Positions 35,190-43,873 are shown, counted from the first letter of the stretch. The stretch is 63,455 nt of DNA from Bradyrhizobium campsiandrae (GCF_014529705.1 NZ_JAANIH010000051.1:1-63455); one strand, 5' to 3'. Notes: generated by a model from the letters alone, not told the origin. Numbers and translations: made by a program.

Positions 35190-35466
35190 CGGGGGCTTCC
35201 CTTGGCAATGAGGCCTGATCTGCAATGAACCCGGAACAATGCATACAGATCGAATAAGACTCTTTTTCGAAGATTCCGCCTAACGCCTGCTTAATTTGCT
35301 GTTTTGCGGAATGCCTAAATGATAGCCAGTCGGCAGGGCATGTCAGCAATCCACCGCTTTGTGGGCCGCTGACATTGCAAATGGCCGTGGATTGCCGCCG
35401 AATCCCCCGGTCGGACGCGGCCAATCCGCCGCCGACTATGCTCGGCCCACTCGAACCCCCCGCATC

Positions 35467-37308
35467 ATGACGCCGCCCGCCACCGCCTTACCCGTCGAAA
35501 TGCCCCAGGCGTTCCTGGGCGTGGCGCGTTCGCTCACCGACAAGCTCTGGCGGAGCCGGCTTGATGCCCGCGGTGCCGCCACGGCGCTCGCCATTGTGCA
35601 ACGCCACCAGCTGCCGGAATTGCTGGCGCGGGTGCTGGCCGGCCGCGGCGTCGATATCGACGCCGTGCCCGACTTCCTCGATCCGACCATCCGGAAGCTG
35701 ATGCCCGATCCGTTCACGGTGACGGAGATGGAAGCCGCCGCCAAGCGCATCGCGGATGCGGCGGAGAAGGGCGAACAGGTTGCGATCTTCGGCGACTACG
35801 ATGTCGACGGCGCGACCTCGGCAGCGCTGCTGGCCTGGCACTTGCGCCATTGCGGGCTCGATCCGCTGATCCATATTCCCGACCGCATCTTCGAGGGCTA
35901 TGGCCCCAACGTCGAAGCCGTGCGCGGACTTTCGGCCAAGGGCGCCACGCTGCTCGTCACCGTCGATTGCGGCACCACCAGCATCGAGCCGCTGGCGGAG
36001 GCGAAACGGCTCGGCCAGTCCGTGGTCGTGATCGACCATCACCAGGCCGGCGATGTGCTCCCCGAGGTCGATGCGCTGGTCAATCCGAACCGGCTCGACG
36101 ATCTCTCGGGCCTCGGCCACCTTGCGGCCGTCGGCCTCGTGCTGGTGACGCTGGTCGCGGTCAACAGGGAGCTGCGCCAGCGCGGGTTCTGGAGCGCGGA
36201 GATGCCCGAGCCCGATCTGCTCGGCATGCTGCATCACGTCGCGCTCGGCACGGTCGCGGACGTCGCGCCATTGATCGGCCTGAACCGTGCCTTCGTCGCG
36301 AAAGGGCTTATCGCGATGCGGCGGCGCGACCATGTCGGCCACACCGCGCTGATGGACGTGGCGCGGCTCAATGGCCCGCCGGAGGCCTGGCATCTCGGAT
36401 TCATGCTGGGCCCGCGCGTCAACGCCGGCGGCCGCATCGGCCGCGCCGATCTCGGCGTGCGGCTCTTGCTGGAAGGCGACAGCGTCGAGGCCGCGCGGAT
36501 CGCTGCCGAGCTCGATCGCCTCAACAGCGAGCGCCGTGTGATCGAGCAGGCGGCCGAAGCGCAGGCCGAAGCCGAGGCGCTGGCCTCGATCGGTCTCGAG
36601 GACAAGCTCAGCGTCATCGTCACCGCGTCCGAAGGCTGGCATCCCGGCGTGGTCGGCCTCGTCGCCTCCCGCCTGAAGGAGAAGTTTTCGCGGCCGGCTT
36701 TCGCGATTGCGCTCGAGCCCGGCGGCATCGGCACCGGCTCGGGCCGCTCGATCGCCGGCGTCGATCTCGGCAAGGCGGTGCGGCAGGCGGTCGCTGATGG
36801 CGTTCTGCTCAAGGGCGGCGGCCATGCCATGGCGGCGGGCGTTACGCTGCGGAAGGAGAAGCTCGCCGAATTCCGCGCGTATCTGGAGAACGCGCTGGCA
36901 CAGGACGTCGCCGAGGCGCGCCACGTCAACGAACTTTATATCGACGGCGCGGTCTCGGCGCGCGCGGTGACGACGGAGCTTGCGACCACGCTCAATCGCG
37001 CAGGGCCCTTCGGCAGCGGCAATCCGGAGCCCGTGCTGGCGCTGCCGGCACATCAGCTGGTGTTTGCCGACGAGGTCGGGCAGGCGCATTTGCGCCTGCG
37101 CTTCAAGTCCGGCGACGGCGCCATCGTCAACGGCATCGCGTTCCGTTCGGTCGGGCAAAAGCTCGGCAATGCGCTTCTCGCCAATCGCGGCCAGCAACTC
37201 CATGTCGCGGGATCGCTGTCGGTCGATCGCTACCAGGGCGCCGAGCGCGTGCAGTTTCGGGTCATCGATATCGCACTTCCGGATCAGGGGCCTTCCGTGA
37301 TTAGGTAG
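35467..37308 (+). CDS. recJ: Single-stranded-DNA-specific exonuclease RecJ
   Basis: A 613-residue 5'-3' exonuclease acting in RecFOR recombination, base-excision and mismatch repair. DHH-family metal motifs are intact: GDYDVDGATSAA (about 112-123), TVDCGTTS, VIDHHQAGD (the DHH motif) and later the DHHA1 motif KGGGHAMAAG. The C-terminal OB-fold region (LRLRFKSGDG...VQFRVIDIAL) is present. The start is ATG 35467. A short palindromic repeat begins right after the stop. Confidence 0.95.
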   Translation: MTPPATALPVEMPQAFLGVARSLTDKLWRSRLDARGAATALAIVQRHQLPELLARVLAGRGVDIDAVPDFLDPTIRKLMPDPFTVTEMEAAAKRIADAAEKGEQVAIFGDYDVDGATSAALLAWHLRHCGLDPLIHIPDRIFEGYGPNVEAVRGLSAKGATLLVTVDCGTTSIEPLAEAKRLGQSVVVIDHHQAGDVLPEVDALVNPNRLDDLSGLGHLAAVGLVLVTLVAVNRELRQRGFWSAEMPEPDLLGMLHHVALGTVADVAPLIGLNRAFVAKGLIAMRRRDHVGHTALMDVARLNGPPEAWHLGFMLGPRVNAGGRIGRADLGVRLLLEGDSVEAARIAAELDRLNSERRVIEQAAEAQAEAEALASIGLEDKLSVIVTASEGWHPGVVGLVASRLKEKFSRPAFAIALEPGGIGTGSGRSIAGVDLGKAVRQAVADGVLLKGGGHAMAAGVTLRKEKLAEFRAYLENALAQDVAEARHVNELYIDGAVSARAVTTELATTLNRAGPFGSGNPEPVLALPAHQLVFADEVGQAHLRLRFKSGDGAIVNGIAFRSVGQKLGNALLANRGQQLHVAGSLSVDRYQGAERVQFRVIDIALPDQGPSVIR

Positions 37309-37309
37309 C

Positions 37310-37354
37310 GCATGATCCGGAAAAGTGCGCAGCGGTTTTCCGACAAGATCATGC
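37310..37354. repeat. 45-bp palindromic intergenic repeat, family C (GCATGATC...GATCATGC)
   Basis: Inverted ends GCATGATC and GATCATGC enclose CGGAAAAGTGCGCAGCGG and TTTTCCG, a second complementary pair. The sequence matches a very common intergenic element of rhizobial genomes. It is immediately downstream of recJ and may serve as a 3' RNA end stabiliser or terminator. Confidence 0.8.
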
Positions 37355-37409
37355 GCAAAAGAATCGTCTCAGACAAGAAACTCAAACAACAAAAAGAAAG
37401 GGAGTGAAC

Positions 37410-38219
37410 ATGGCAGGGCAGGTTGAGGGCAAGGTCGCACTGGTGACGGGCGGCGCCTCCGGAATTGGCGAGGCGATCGTCGAATTATTTGCGCGCGAAG
37501 GCGCGGCGGTCGTCATCACCGATATCGATGAGCTGCGCGGGCCCGAACTCGCCAAGCGCGTAACGAAGGCTGGCGGCAAGGCAATCTTTCTCGAGCAGGA
37601 CGTCACCAGCGAGGAGCGCTGGATCGAGATCACAGCCGAGATCGCCAAGCGATACGGCCGCCTCGACATCCTGGTTTCCAACGCCGGCATCGGCATTGCC
37701 GTGCCTTCGATCGTCGACATGTCGCTCTCTGATTGGCGCAAGCAGAACGCGATCAATCTCGACGGCGTCTTTCTCTCGGTCAAGCATTGCCTGCCCTTGA
37801 TGCGCCAGCATGGCGGCGGCTCGATCGTCATGATGTCCTCGCTCGCGGGACTGCGCGGCGCGCCGGGGCTCTCGGCCTATTCGGCGACCAAAGGCGGCGT
37901 GCGGCTGTTCGCGAAATCGATCGCGATGGAGTGCGCCGCGGCCGGCGACGGTATTCGCGTCAACTCCGTCCACCCAGGGATCATCGACACGCCGATCTGG
38001 GGCAAGATCCCGACCGGTGCTGCCGGCGCAGGCCAGAACGCGCCGATCGATCCAGAGGAGCGTGCCAAGGTCGCAACGCCGCTCGGCCGCGCCGGCCAGG
38101 CCGCGGAGATTGCCTCGGGCGTGTTGTATCTGGCCTCGGACGCCTCGCGCTATGTTACCGGCAGTGAGCTCGTCATCGATGGTGGCATGAATGCCGGCGG
38201 GGTGCCGCGGCGGGCGTGA
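37410..38219 (+). CDS. Short-chain dehydrogenase/reductase (classical SDR)
   Basis: A 269-residue enzyme from ATG 37410 (AAGGGAG upstream). Cofactor motif TGGASGIG (13-20), Asp39-type acidic residue after beta-2 (VVITDID) that favours NAD over NADP, SNAGIG (about 91-96), catalytic Ser in MMSSLAG and YSATKGG (Tyr-x-x-x-Lys). The ending GSELVIDGGMNAGG fits cyclopentanol/3-alpha-hydroxysteroid-like SDRs. It is 96 bp upstream of the class II aldolase gene, so a joint role in the oxidation and cleavage of a hydroxy compound is possible but not shown. Confidence 0.9.
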   Translation: MAGQVEGKVALVTGGASGIGEAIVELFAREGAAVVITDIDELRGPELAKRVTKAGGKAIFLEQDVTSEERWIEITAEIAKRYGRLDILVSNAGIGIAVPSIVDMSLSDWRKQNAINLDGVFLSVKHCLPLMRQHGGGSIVMMSSLAGLRGAPGLSAYSATKGGVRLFAKSIAMECAAAGDGIRVNSVHPGIIDTPIWGKIPTGAAGAGQNAPIDPEERAKVATPLGRAGQAAEIASGVLYLASDASRYVTGSELVIDGGMNAGGVPRRA

Positions 38220-38315
38220 GACGCGCAGGGCAGGGCGGCGGTCGCAGGGGCTGACGCGCGGGCGTGGGCCCTGTAGAACGCAGTCGTCTATTGCCCGAAA
38301 GAGGTCTCCTTCGCC

Positions 38316-39107
38316 ATGGCGCACAGCCTTCACGCTTCCTCACCCGCACCGGTCCGCTCGAACCGGCCGGATCTTGCGACCGATGCGATCCGCACCGCGC
38401 GCGAGGACCTTGCCGCTTGCTTCCGCATGGCTGCACGCAACGGCTTCGAGGAGGGCATCTGCAACCATTTCTCGGCTGTCGTGCCTGGCCATGACGATCT
38501 CTTCCTGGTCAACCCCTACGGCTATGCCTTCCGCGAGCTGACGGCGTCAAAGCTCCTGATCTGCGATTTCCACGGCCATGTGCTCGACGGTGACGGTGAG
38601 CCCGAGGCGACGGCGTTCTACATCCACGCCGAGATGCACAAGCGCTTGCCGCGCGCCAAGGTCGCCTTCCACACCCACATGCCCTATGCCACCGCCTTGT
38701 CGATGACCGAGGGCGATCCGTTGATCTGGGCCGGCCAGACCGCGCTGAAATTTTACGGCCGCACGGCGGTCGACCGTGACTACAACGGCCTCGCGCTCGA
38801 CAGCCGCGAGGGCGCGCGCATCGCGTCCGCCGTAGGTGACGCCGATATCATCTTCATGAAGCATCACGGCGTGATGGTGCTGGCGCCGACCATTGCGGAA
38901 GCCTGGGACGATCTCTATTACCTCGAACGCGCCGCCGAGGTGCAGGTGCTGGCGATGTCGACCGGGCGCAAGGTGCTGCCGGTCGATCCCGCGATTGCGG
39001 CCGCGACCTACAAGCAGATGCGCGAAGGCGATTCCGAATCCGCACGGCTCCATCTCGCTGCAATCCGTCGGCAGCTCGACGCCGAAGAGCCGCAGTACCG
39101 GCACTGA
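38316..39107 (+). CDS. Class II aldolase/adducin-family protein
   Basis: A 263-residue protein. Zn-ligand His residues of the fold are visible in AFHTHMPYATAL (about 121-132) and MKHHGVMVL (184-192), and the phosphate-type loop region around EEGICNHFSAV (47-57) begins the domain. Proteins of this family are fuculose-1-phosphate-like aldolases, ribulose-5-phosphate 4-epimerases or decarboxylases; the glycine-rich phosphate-binding loop of true aldolases is not evident, so a non-phosphorylated substrate is plausible. Follows the SDR on the same strand; converges with the transglycosylase gene. Confidence 0.85.
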   Translation: MAHSLHASSPAPVRSNRPDLATDAIRTAREDLAACFRMAARNGFEEGICNHFSAVVPGHDDLFLVNPYGYAFRELTASKLLICDFHGHVLDGDGEPEATAFYIHAEMHKRLPRAKVAFHTHMPYATALSMTEGDPLIWAGQTALKFYGRTAVDRDYNGLALDSREGARIASAVGDADIIFMKHHGVMVLAPTIAEAWDDLYYLERAAEVQVLAMSTGRKVLPVDPAIAAATYKQMREGDSESARLHLAAIRRQLDAEEPQYRH

Positions 39108-39119
39108 GGCCGTCTACGA

Positions 39120-40352
39120 CTACAGTCCTTGCCGCAGCTTCGCCAGCACCTTCAGCCCGCCATACCCATCGGCGGGCGTGATGCCGGCACGCAGCTGAAA
39201 ATCCTTGATCGCCTTCATCGTGTCGTTGCCGACGCGGCCGTCGGTGCCGCCGGTATCGAAACCGGCCTTGGTCAGCCGAGTCTGCATCTCCTGCACCTCG
39301 GCGAGCGTCAAGATGCGCTCAGACCCAGGGAAGGGCTGGATAAAGGGCGGCGCGCCCAGGCAACGATCGCCAAGATGGCAGATCGCCAGCGCATAGTTCA
39401 TGGAAGGGTTGTAGCTCTTCACCGAGTAGAAGTTGGGCCCCAGCAGGAACGTTGGTCCGCCCGCAACAGGCGTCCACATCTGCGCGGAGGCACTCGGCTG
39501 TGGAAACGGCTGGCCATCGACGCGGGCGACGCCTGCCGCCTGCCACGCCGCATAGGTGCGGCTGCCGCTCATCTCGCTGGACGCCCGCACCTCATAGCCC
39601 CAATGCTCGCCGCGGCGCCACTTGCCGCGATTGACGAGATATTTTGCGGTCGATCCCAGCGCGTCGTCGGGCTTGCCGAACGGCGAGACTTTGCCGTCGC
39701 CGTCATAGTCGATGCCGACATTGAGCCAGACCTCCGGCATCCATTGCGAATTCCCCATCGCACCGGCCCATGAGCCACGCATTTCCTCGGGCGTGCTCCA
39801 GCCCTTGTCGACAATGCGCAGCGCATTGATCAGCTCGGCCTCCCAATAGGCCTTTCGCCGCGGCTCGTTCCAGGCCAGCGCGGCGAGCGAGGGAAACACC
39901 GGCGTCATGTGGTTCTGTTGCACCAGCGGATCACCGTAAGCGGATTCGACGCCCCACAGCGCCAGCAATGTGCCGCGCTCGACGCCGAAATCGCGCTCGA
40001 TGCGCGCGAACAACGCTTCATTGTTCTTGAGCGCGATCTTGCCGTTGATGATGCGCCAATCGGAGACGCGGCGGTTGATGTATTGCCAGACCTGCTCGTG
40101 AAACTCCGGTTGGTTGCGCATCTGCTTGAACACGCTCATGTCGGGCTCGACCCGCGCCATCGCGCGCTGCCAGGTCGCGGGCGTAATGCCCTTCGCCATG
40201 GCGCGCGCGCGAAATTCTTCGCGCCATTCGTCGAAGCCCGGGGGCGAGGCAAGGACGTGCGCCGGAGTTGCGATCAGCGTGGCTGCGCCGAATGCGGATC
40301 TGAGCAGGGCGCGGCGGGCGATGCGAATGGTCGAGGAATCAGCTTGTTTCAT
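39120..40352 (-). CDS. Lytic murein transglycosylase (MltB/SLT 2 family) with peptidoglycan-binding domain
   Basis: A 410-residue exported protein from ATG 40352. The N-terminus carries twin Arg before a hydrophobic stretch (RIARRALLRSAFGAATLIATPAHVLA), compatible with Tat or Sec export. Residues 38-330 form the MltB domain, with the catalytic Glu in LLALWGVESAYGDP and GAMGNSQWMPEVW. Residues 345-408 are a peptidoglycan-binding-1 domain (LTLAEVQEMQTRLTKAGFDTGGTDGRVGNDTMKAIKDFQ). It cleaves the MurNAc-GlcNAc bond to form 1,6-anhydro ends in the periplasm. Monocistronic. Confidence 0.93.
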   Translation of the reverse strand: MKQADSSTIRIARRALLRSAFGAATLIATPAHVLASPPGFDEWREEFRARAMAKGITPATWQRAMARVEPDMSVFKQMRNQPEFHEQVWQYINRRVSDWRIINGKIALKNNEALFARIERDFGVERGTLLALWGVESAYGDPLVQQNHMTPVFPSLAALAWNEPRRKAYWEAELINALRIVDKGWSTPEEMRGSWAGAMGNSQWMPEVWLNVGIDYDGDGKVSPFGKPDDALGSTAKYLVNRGKWRRGEHWGYEVRASSEMSGSRTYAAWQAAGVARVDGQPFPQPSASAQMWTPVAGGPTFLLGPNFYSVKSYNPSMNYALAICHLGDRCLGAPPFIQPFPGSERILTLAEVQEMQTRLTKAGFDTGGTDGRVGNDTMKAIKDFQLRAGITPADGYGGLKVLAKLRQGL

Positions 40353-40477
40353 GGCGCCATTGTAGCGGGAAACCGAGCTCCTGCGAGCCGGTTCCAGAAC
40401 GCCGGGAATAGCGCGTTCCCCCGGAACAAAATGTCGCATTCCCGCATTCCTTTCGCACCACAATTGAGGAGGACATG

Positions 40478-40738
40478 ATGAGGAAATATCTGTTTGCCGC
40501 CGCCATGGTGACGGCCATCGCGGCTCCTGCGTTCGCGGATGACGTCGGCGTTCACGTTGGGCCGGTCGGCGCAGGTGTGACGGTCGGCGAGTCCCACGAA
40601 TATCGTGACCGCGATCGCGATCGTGATCGGACCACCGTCATCAAGGAGCGAGAGCCCGCCGATCGCACCACTGTCATCAAGAAGGAAGATGAGTTCGGCA
40701 ACCGTAGCAAGACCGTGATTCATCACGACAACGATTGA
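40478..40738 (+). CDS. Small secreted charged-repeat protein of unknown function
   Basis: An 86-residue protein from ATG 40478 (AGGAGG is 5 bases upstream; the ATG at 40475 is too close). The signal peptide ends at AFA-DD (about residue 20). The mature part contains a run of Arg-Asp dipeptides (YRDRDRDRDR) and two copies of RTTVIK, so it is charged and probably unstructured. The DNA has a matching CGATCG/CGTGAT tandem pattern. Similar small exported proteins are common in Bradyrhizobium; function unknown. Confidence 0.75.
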   Translation: MRKYLFAAAMVTAIAAPAFADDVGVHVGPVGAGVTVGESHEYRDRDRDRDRTTVIKEREPADRTTVIKKEDEFGNRSKTVIHHDND

Positions 40739-40746
40739 CGGCGCAG

Positions 40747-40769
40747 GGCCCCGGCCGATCGCCGGGGCC
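40747..40769 (+). terminator. Hairpin after the small secreted-protein gene
   Basis: GGCCCCGGC and GCCGGGGCC form a 9-bp GC stem around a 5-base loop, 8 bases after the stop. A real U-run is missing, so it may act as an mRNA-end stabiliser rather than a full terminator. Confidence 0.4.
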
Positions 40770-40797
40770 AACCTCTTCAACGAGACTTTGGGGTGGA

Positions 40798-41049
40798 ATG
40801 AAGATACATGCGCATGCGGAAAGCCATATCGTCGAACTCGACGACGGATCGTGTTGGCAGATTTTCCCCGGCGATCTCGCGACGACACTGAGCTGGAAAC
40901 CGGAAACAAACTTGCACCTGGAGCCGAGCAGCAGCCGCGTGAGTTCACATGTGCTGGTCAACGGCACCGATCATAGCCGCGTCCGCGTGATCGCCGCGGG
41001 CGAAAGCTGGTCCGACGGCGAAGTTAAGAAAGTGTTGAAAGGCGAGTAG
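40798..41049 (+). CDS. Small hypothetical protein
   Basis: An 83-residue soluble protein starting at ATG 40798 after TTTGGGGTGGA. It is rich in beta-type sequence (HIVELDDGSCWQIFPGD; HVLVNGTDHSRVRVIAAGESW) and has no signal peptide or membrane segment. I do not recognise the family. It follows the small secreted protein after 59 bp and could share its transcript if the hairpin between them is leaky. Confidence 0.6.
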   Translation: MKIHAHAESHIVELDDGSCWQIFPGDLATTLSWKPETNLHLEPSSSRVSSHVLVNGTDHSRVRVIAAGESWSDGEVKKVLKGE

Positions 41050-41135
41050 GCCGCATCGGCGCCGGGGCGGGATATCCACATTTTTGAGCGCGTCGCTTTA
41101 CGCTCGGTTTGCTTACGTCTGGGCAGAATGCGCCG

Positions 41136-41318
41136 ATGCGCGAGCTGTTCGATATCATCCGAGCCAATCCCTGGCCGTTTGGCGCCGGGCTGCTCGTGGT
41201 GGTCCTGGGGATCATCGCAGAGAACTTTGGCCGCGGCATTCAGGGTGACGGCTCCGCGGGCGGCGACTTCTTCGATGCCAGCGGGTGCGATGGCGGCGAC
41301 GGAGGAGGCGGCGATTAA
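41136..41318 (+). CDS. Small single-helix membrane protein with Gly/Asp-rich tail
   Basis: A 60-residue protein. Residues 12-30 (PWPFGAGLLVVVLGIIAE) form one hydrophobic helix. Residues 33-60 are dominated by Gly and Asp with one Cys (GGDFFDASGCDGGDGGGGD at the C-terminus). Proteins of this layout with Gly-rich, Cys-containing ends recur in rhizobia without known function. No good ribosome site is seen, and the gene converges with the MarR regulator gene 6 bp away. Confidence 0.5.
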   Translation: MRELFDIIRANPWPFGAGLLVVVLGIIAENFGRGIQGDGSAGGDFFDASGCDGGDGGGGD

Positions 41319-41324
41319 CTCTGC

Positions 41325-41846
41325 CTAGTCCTCTTGCAACTCCCTCGCGACATTGGCGAGCCAGCGGCGAATGCTTGCCTCCGCCTTGGCATCGAGGCCA
41401 CTGGCCAGCCGCTTCTCCAACTCGATCACGCGTTCCCTGCAGGCCTTCAGCAGTGTCGATCCGCGCGGCGTCAGCGTCCATTGCTGGATGCGGCCGTGGA
41501 CGGGATGCGGCGTCATCACGATCGCACCGTCGCGCTCGAGGTTGCGGATGATCACGCCGACGGTCTGCGGCGTCAGGAAGGTGAGGCGGGCAACGTCGGC
41601 CCCTGACAGTCCCGGATAGGCATTCAGCATGGTCAGTACGGCGAATTGCGGCGAGGTTACGCCGAGATCGGCCAGCGAGCGTTCCATCTTTAGCCGGACC
41701 GCGGCGTGGGCCTGACGCAGAAGATAGCCGAGATAGCCTTGCTCGCCTCGCTTGCCCTCGCCGGGGGCGGGGACGTGCACCGCAGCGCCCCCACTGGAGG
41801 CCCTCTGCGCCGGTTTCGATTTCGTGATGCCGGCCGGCTTGCGCAT
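41325..41846 (-). CDS. MarR-family transcriptional regulator
   Basis: A 173-residue protein. After a 35-residue basic/Pro-rich N-terminal extension, residues 38-170 form the MarR winged helix (SLADLGVTSPQFAVLTMLNAYPGLSGADVARLTFLTPQTVGVIIRNLERDG, then HGRIQQWTLTPRG in the wing). It is divergent from the CMD-cupin pair, with two palindromic sites in the 57-bp gap, so it should repress that pair and itself until a phenolic or oxidant effector binds. Confidence 0.9.
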   Translation of the reverse strand: MRKPAGITKSKPAQRASSGGAAVHVPAPGEGKRGEQGYLGYLLRQAHAAVRLKMERSLADLGVTSPQFAVLTMLNAYPGLSGADVARLTFLTPQTVGVIIRNLERDGAIVMTPHPVHGRIQQWTLTPRGSTLLKACRERVIELEKRLASGLDAKAEASIRRWLANVARELQED

Positions 41847-41848
41847 GA

Positions 41849-41883
41849 TATAAGAGCCCTTATAATATGTAAGCGGTCTTATA
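41849..41883. promoter_or_regulatory. Tandem MarR operator candidates
   Basis: TATAAGAGCCCTTATA (41849-41864) is a perfect 6-4-6 palindrome and TGTAAGCGGTCTTATA (41868-41883) is an imperfect second copy, offset by 19 bp. Both lie between the divergent MarR and CMD starts and cover the likely -10 regions. Confidence 0.65.
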
Positions 41884-41903
41884 ATAGCACGAGGTGAACG
41901 GCA

Positions 41904-42383
41904 ATGTCACACGCCCGCAGCGAATATGAGGATTTCAAGAGAACTGCGCCGGATGCGTATGATCTGGTGCTGGCTCTGGGCCAGGTCGCGGCCAAGGCCG
42001 GGCTCGACAAGCAGCTGCTCGAGCTCGTGAAGCTGCGTGCCTCGCAGATCAACGGCTGCGCCTTCTGCGTGCAGCATCATGTCCTGCTCTCGGAGCGGCT
42101 TGGGGTGCCGGTCGACAAGCTGCATCTCGTCGCCGTCTGGCGCGAGGCGCCGATCTATTCGGCGCGCGAGCGCGCTGCGCTGGCTTGGGCCGAGGCTCTG
42201 ACCCTGCTGCCCGGCGGCTTTGGCGACGAGGTATATGCCGAAGTGCAGCGCGAGTTCTCCGAGACCGAACTGATGTACCTGACATCGGCAATTGCGTCGA
42301 TCAATGTCTGGAACCGGTTTGGCGCCGCCTTTCAATGGACGCCAGCGAAGCGGCCGATCGCGGCTAATGCCGCGGCGTCCTGA
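41904..42383 (+). CDS. Carboxymuconolactone decarboxylase/AhpD-family protein
   Basis: A 159-residue all-helical protein with the AhpD-type redox centre CAFCVQHH: Cys52, Cys55 and His59, preceded by ELVKLRASQINGC. AhpD-like members reduce peroxiredoxins or act as alkylhydroperoxidases; the CxxC with a downstream His supports a redox rather than a decarboxylase function. An AGGTG ribosome site precedes ATG 41904. The cupin gene follows after 20 bp, and MarR-type operators lie upstream, so the pair is probably induced by an electrophile or oxidant. Confidence 0.9.
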   Translation: MSHARSEYEDFKRTAPDAYDLVLALGQVAAKAGLDKQLLELVKLRASQINGCAFCVQHHVLLSERLGVPVDKLHLVAVWREAPIYSARERAALAWAEALTLLPGGFGDEVYAEVQREFSETELMYLTSAIASINVWNRFGAAFQWTPAKRPIAANAAAS

Positions 42384-42403
42384 ATGAGCGAGGGGAGGTT
42401 GTC

Positions 42404-42907
42404 ATGACTGCACTGAACCTGGCCACCATGCACCGTCCCGTGCCATTGCGTTCGATGGGGCTGGCGGTGGTCGGCGGGCTTGCCTGTGCGCTCGCGATTG
42501 GCAGAGTACTGCCGGTCACGATGGATACGGTATCGGGCGCACTCGCGCCGCTCTGCGCCGCCGCGACGGAGAGCTCGCCGCTCGACAAGGTGGAGCCGAT
42601 CGGGTCCTACGCGTTGCCCAACGTTCCGGGAAAGCGTGTCACCATCGTGCGCGTATTCTACGGTCCGGGCGGGTTTTCGCGGCCGCACCGCCATGCCGGC
42701 TCGGTGACCGCTTATATTACCAAGGGCGAGATCCGCTCGCAGCTTGGAGGCGGTTCGGTCGAGACGTTTGGCGTCGGCCAGTCCTTCTTCGAACCGCCGG
42801 GCGCCACGCATCTGGTCTCGGCCAATGCCAGCATCGCGGAGCCGGCTGAACTGATCGCCGTGTTCGTAGCCGATGAGGGCGCGCCGCTGACGACATATCT
42901 GGACTGA
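42404..42907 (+). CDS. Cupin-domain protein, probably membrane-anchored or exported
   Basis: A 167-residue protein with GGGGAGG before ATG 42404. Residues 15-38 form a hydrophobic segment (MGLAVVGGLACALAIGRVLPV), so the cupin is probably periplasmic. The cupin barrel spans about 65-160, with the metal motif G...PHRHAGSVTAYITKGEI (His-x-His and Glu) and a second motif PPGATHLVSAN with His. Function unknown; co-transcribed with the AhpD-like gene under the MarR regulator. Confidence 0.85.
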   Translation: MTALNLATMHRPVPLRSMGLAVVGGLACALAIGRVLPVTMDTVSGALAPLCAAATESSPLDKVEPIGSYALPNVPGKRVTIVRVFYGPGGFSRPHRHAGSVTAYITKGEIRSQLGGGSVETFGVGQSFFEPPGATHLVSANASIAEPAELIAVFVADEGAPLTTYLD

Positions 42908-42964
42908 TCCGCAGCTCGGATGATGCCTAATGCTTCACCCGGAGCCACGCAGCCCAATTTGCCC

Positions 42965-43873
42965 TCAGCCCGCGTATGAGGCGGGATCGGGATTGTCAGA
43001 CGGGTGCTCGAACGACTTCTTCAGCGCGGCCGGCATTGGAACGTGGAAGTTCAGGCCGCGTGGTGGCACTGGCTCGTTGAACCATTTGTTGTAGATCTTT
43101 TCGATCTCGGGGCTTTGGTAGAGCTTGGCGGTCGCCCGATCCACCACCGTTTTAAAGGGCGTGTCATCCTTGCGCAGCATGATGCCATAGGGTTCCGGAT
43201 CGGAGAACGCGCCGTTGCTGATGGCGTAGAGCGACGGATCCTTCGAGGAAGCGATCATGGCCGCAAGCTGGATGTCATCCATGACGAAGGCCTGCGCGCG
43301 GTCGGTTTCGACCATCAGGAAAGCCTCTGGGACATCCTTGGCGCTCATAATGGTGATGCCGAGCGATCGGGCCACATTGGCCTTGGTGAGCTGGTTGATG
43401 TTGGTCGTGCCGGCGACCGAGACGACGGCTTTGCCCTTGAGGTCATCGACCTGGTCGAGCTTCAGCGCTTTCTTGGACACGAAACGGCTCGCCGTGAGGA
43501 AATGGGTGTTGGTGAACCACACCTGCTTCTGGCGGTCGGCGTTGTTGGTGGTCGATCCGCATTCAAGATCGACGGTGCCGTTCGCCATTAGCGGAATGCG
43601 GGTGGATGAGGTGACGATCGTCTCATTGACTTCGAGCTTGTCCAGCTTGAGCTCGGTTTTGATCTCGTCGACGATCTTCATGCAAATGTCGACGGCGTAG
43701 CCGACGATCTTCTGCTTGTCGTCGATGTAGCTGAAGGGCACGGCGCTGTCGCGTATCCCGAGGGTGATGGCGCCGGAATCCTTGATCTTTTTCAGCGTGC
43801 CACTCAATTCCTGCGCATGAAGCGGCACGATGAGCGCTGTCGCCAGAACGGCCGCAATTGTGAGACGACGCAT
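42965..43873 (-). CDS. Periplasmic amino-acid ABC transporter substrate-binding protein
   Basis: A 302-residue solute-binding protein from ATG 43873, with a signal peptide ending near LHA-QE (residue 20). The SBP family 3 domain has the ITLGIRDSAVPFSYID opening, GYAVDICMKIVDEI, and SSTRIPLMANGTVDLECGSTTN, the Arg and Asp-containing loops that bind the alpha-carboxylate and alpha-amino groups. It most resembles the glutamate/aspartate receptors (GltI type). No permease or ATPase gene is adjacent, so it is an orphan receptor here. Confidence 0.9.
   Translation of the reverse strand: MRRLTIAAVLATALIVPLHAQELSGTLKKIKDSGAITLGIRDSAVPFSYIDDKQKIVGYAVDICMKIVDEIKTELKLDKLEVNETIVTSSTRIPLMANGTVDLECGSTTNNADRQKQVWFTNTHFLTASRFVSKKALKLDQVDDLKGKAVVSVAGTTNINQLTKANVARSLGITIMSAKDVPEAFLMVETDRAQAFVMDDIQLAAMIASSKDPSLYAISNGAFSDPEPYGIMLRKDDTPFKTVVDRATAKLYQSPEIEKIYNKWFNEPVPPRGLNFHVPMPAALKKSFEHPSDNPDPASYAG

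Noticed and set aside
35488..37203. 571-codon open frame on the minus strand inside recJ
   Set aside because: It is an antisense shadow of recJ, with composition dominated by Asp/Gly/His/Arg runs; recJ motifs on the other strand are complete.
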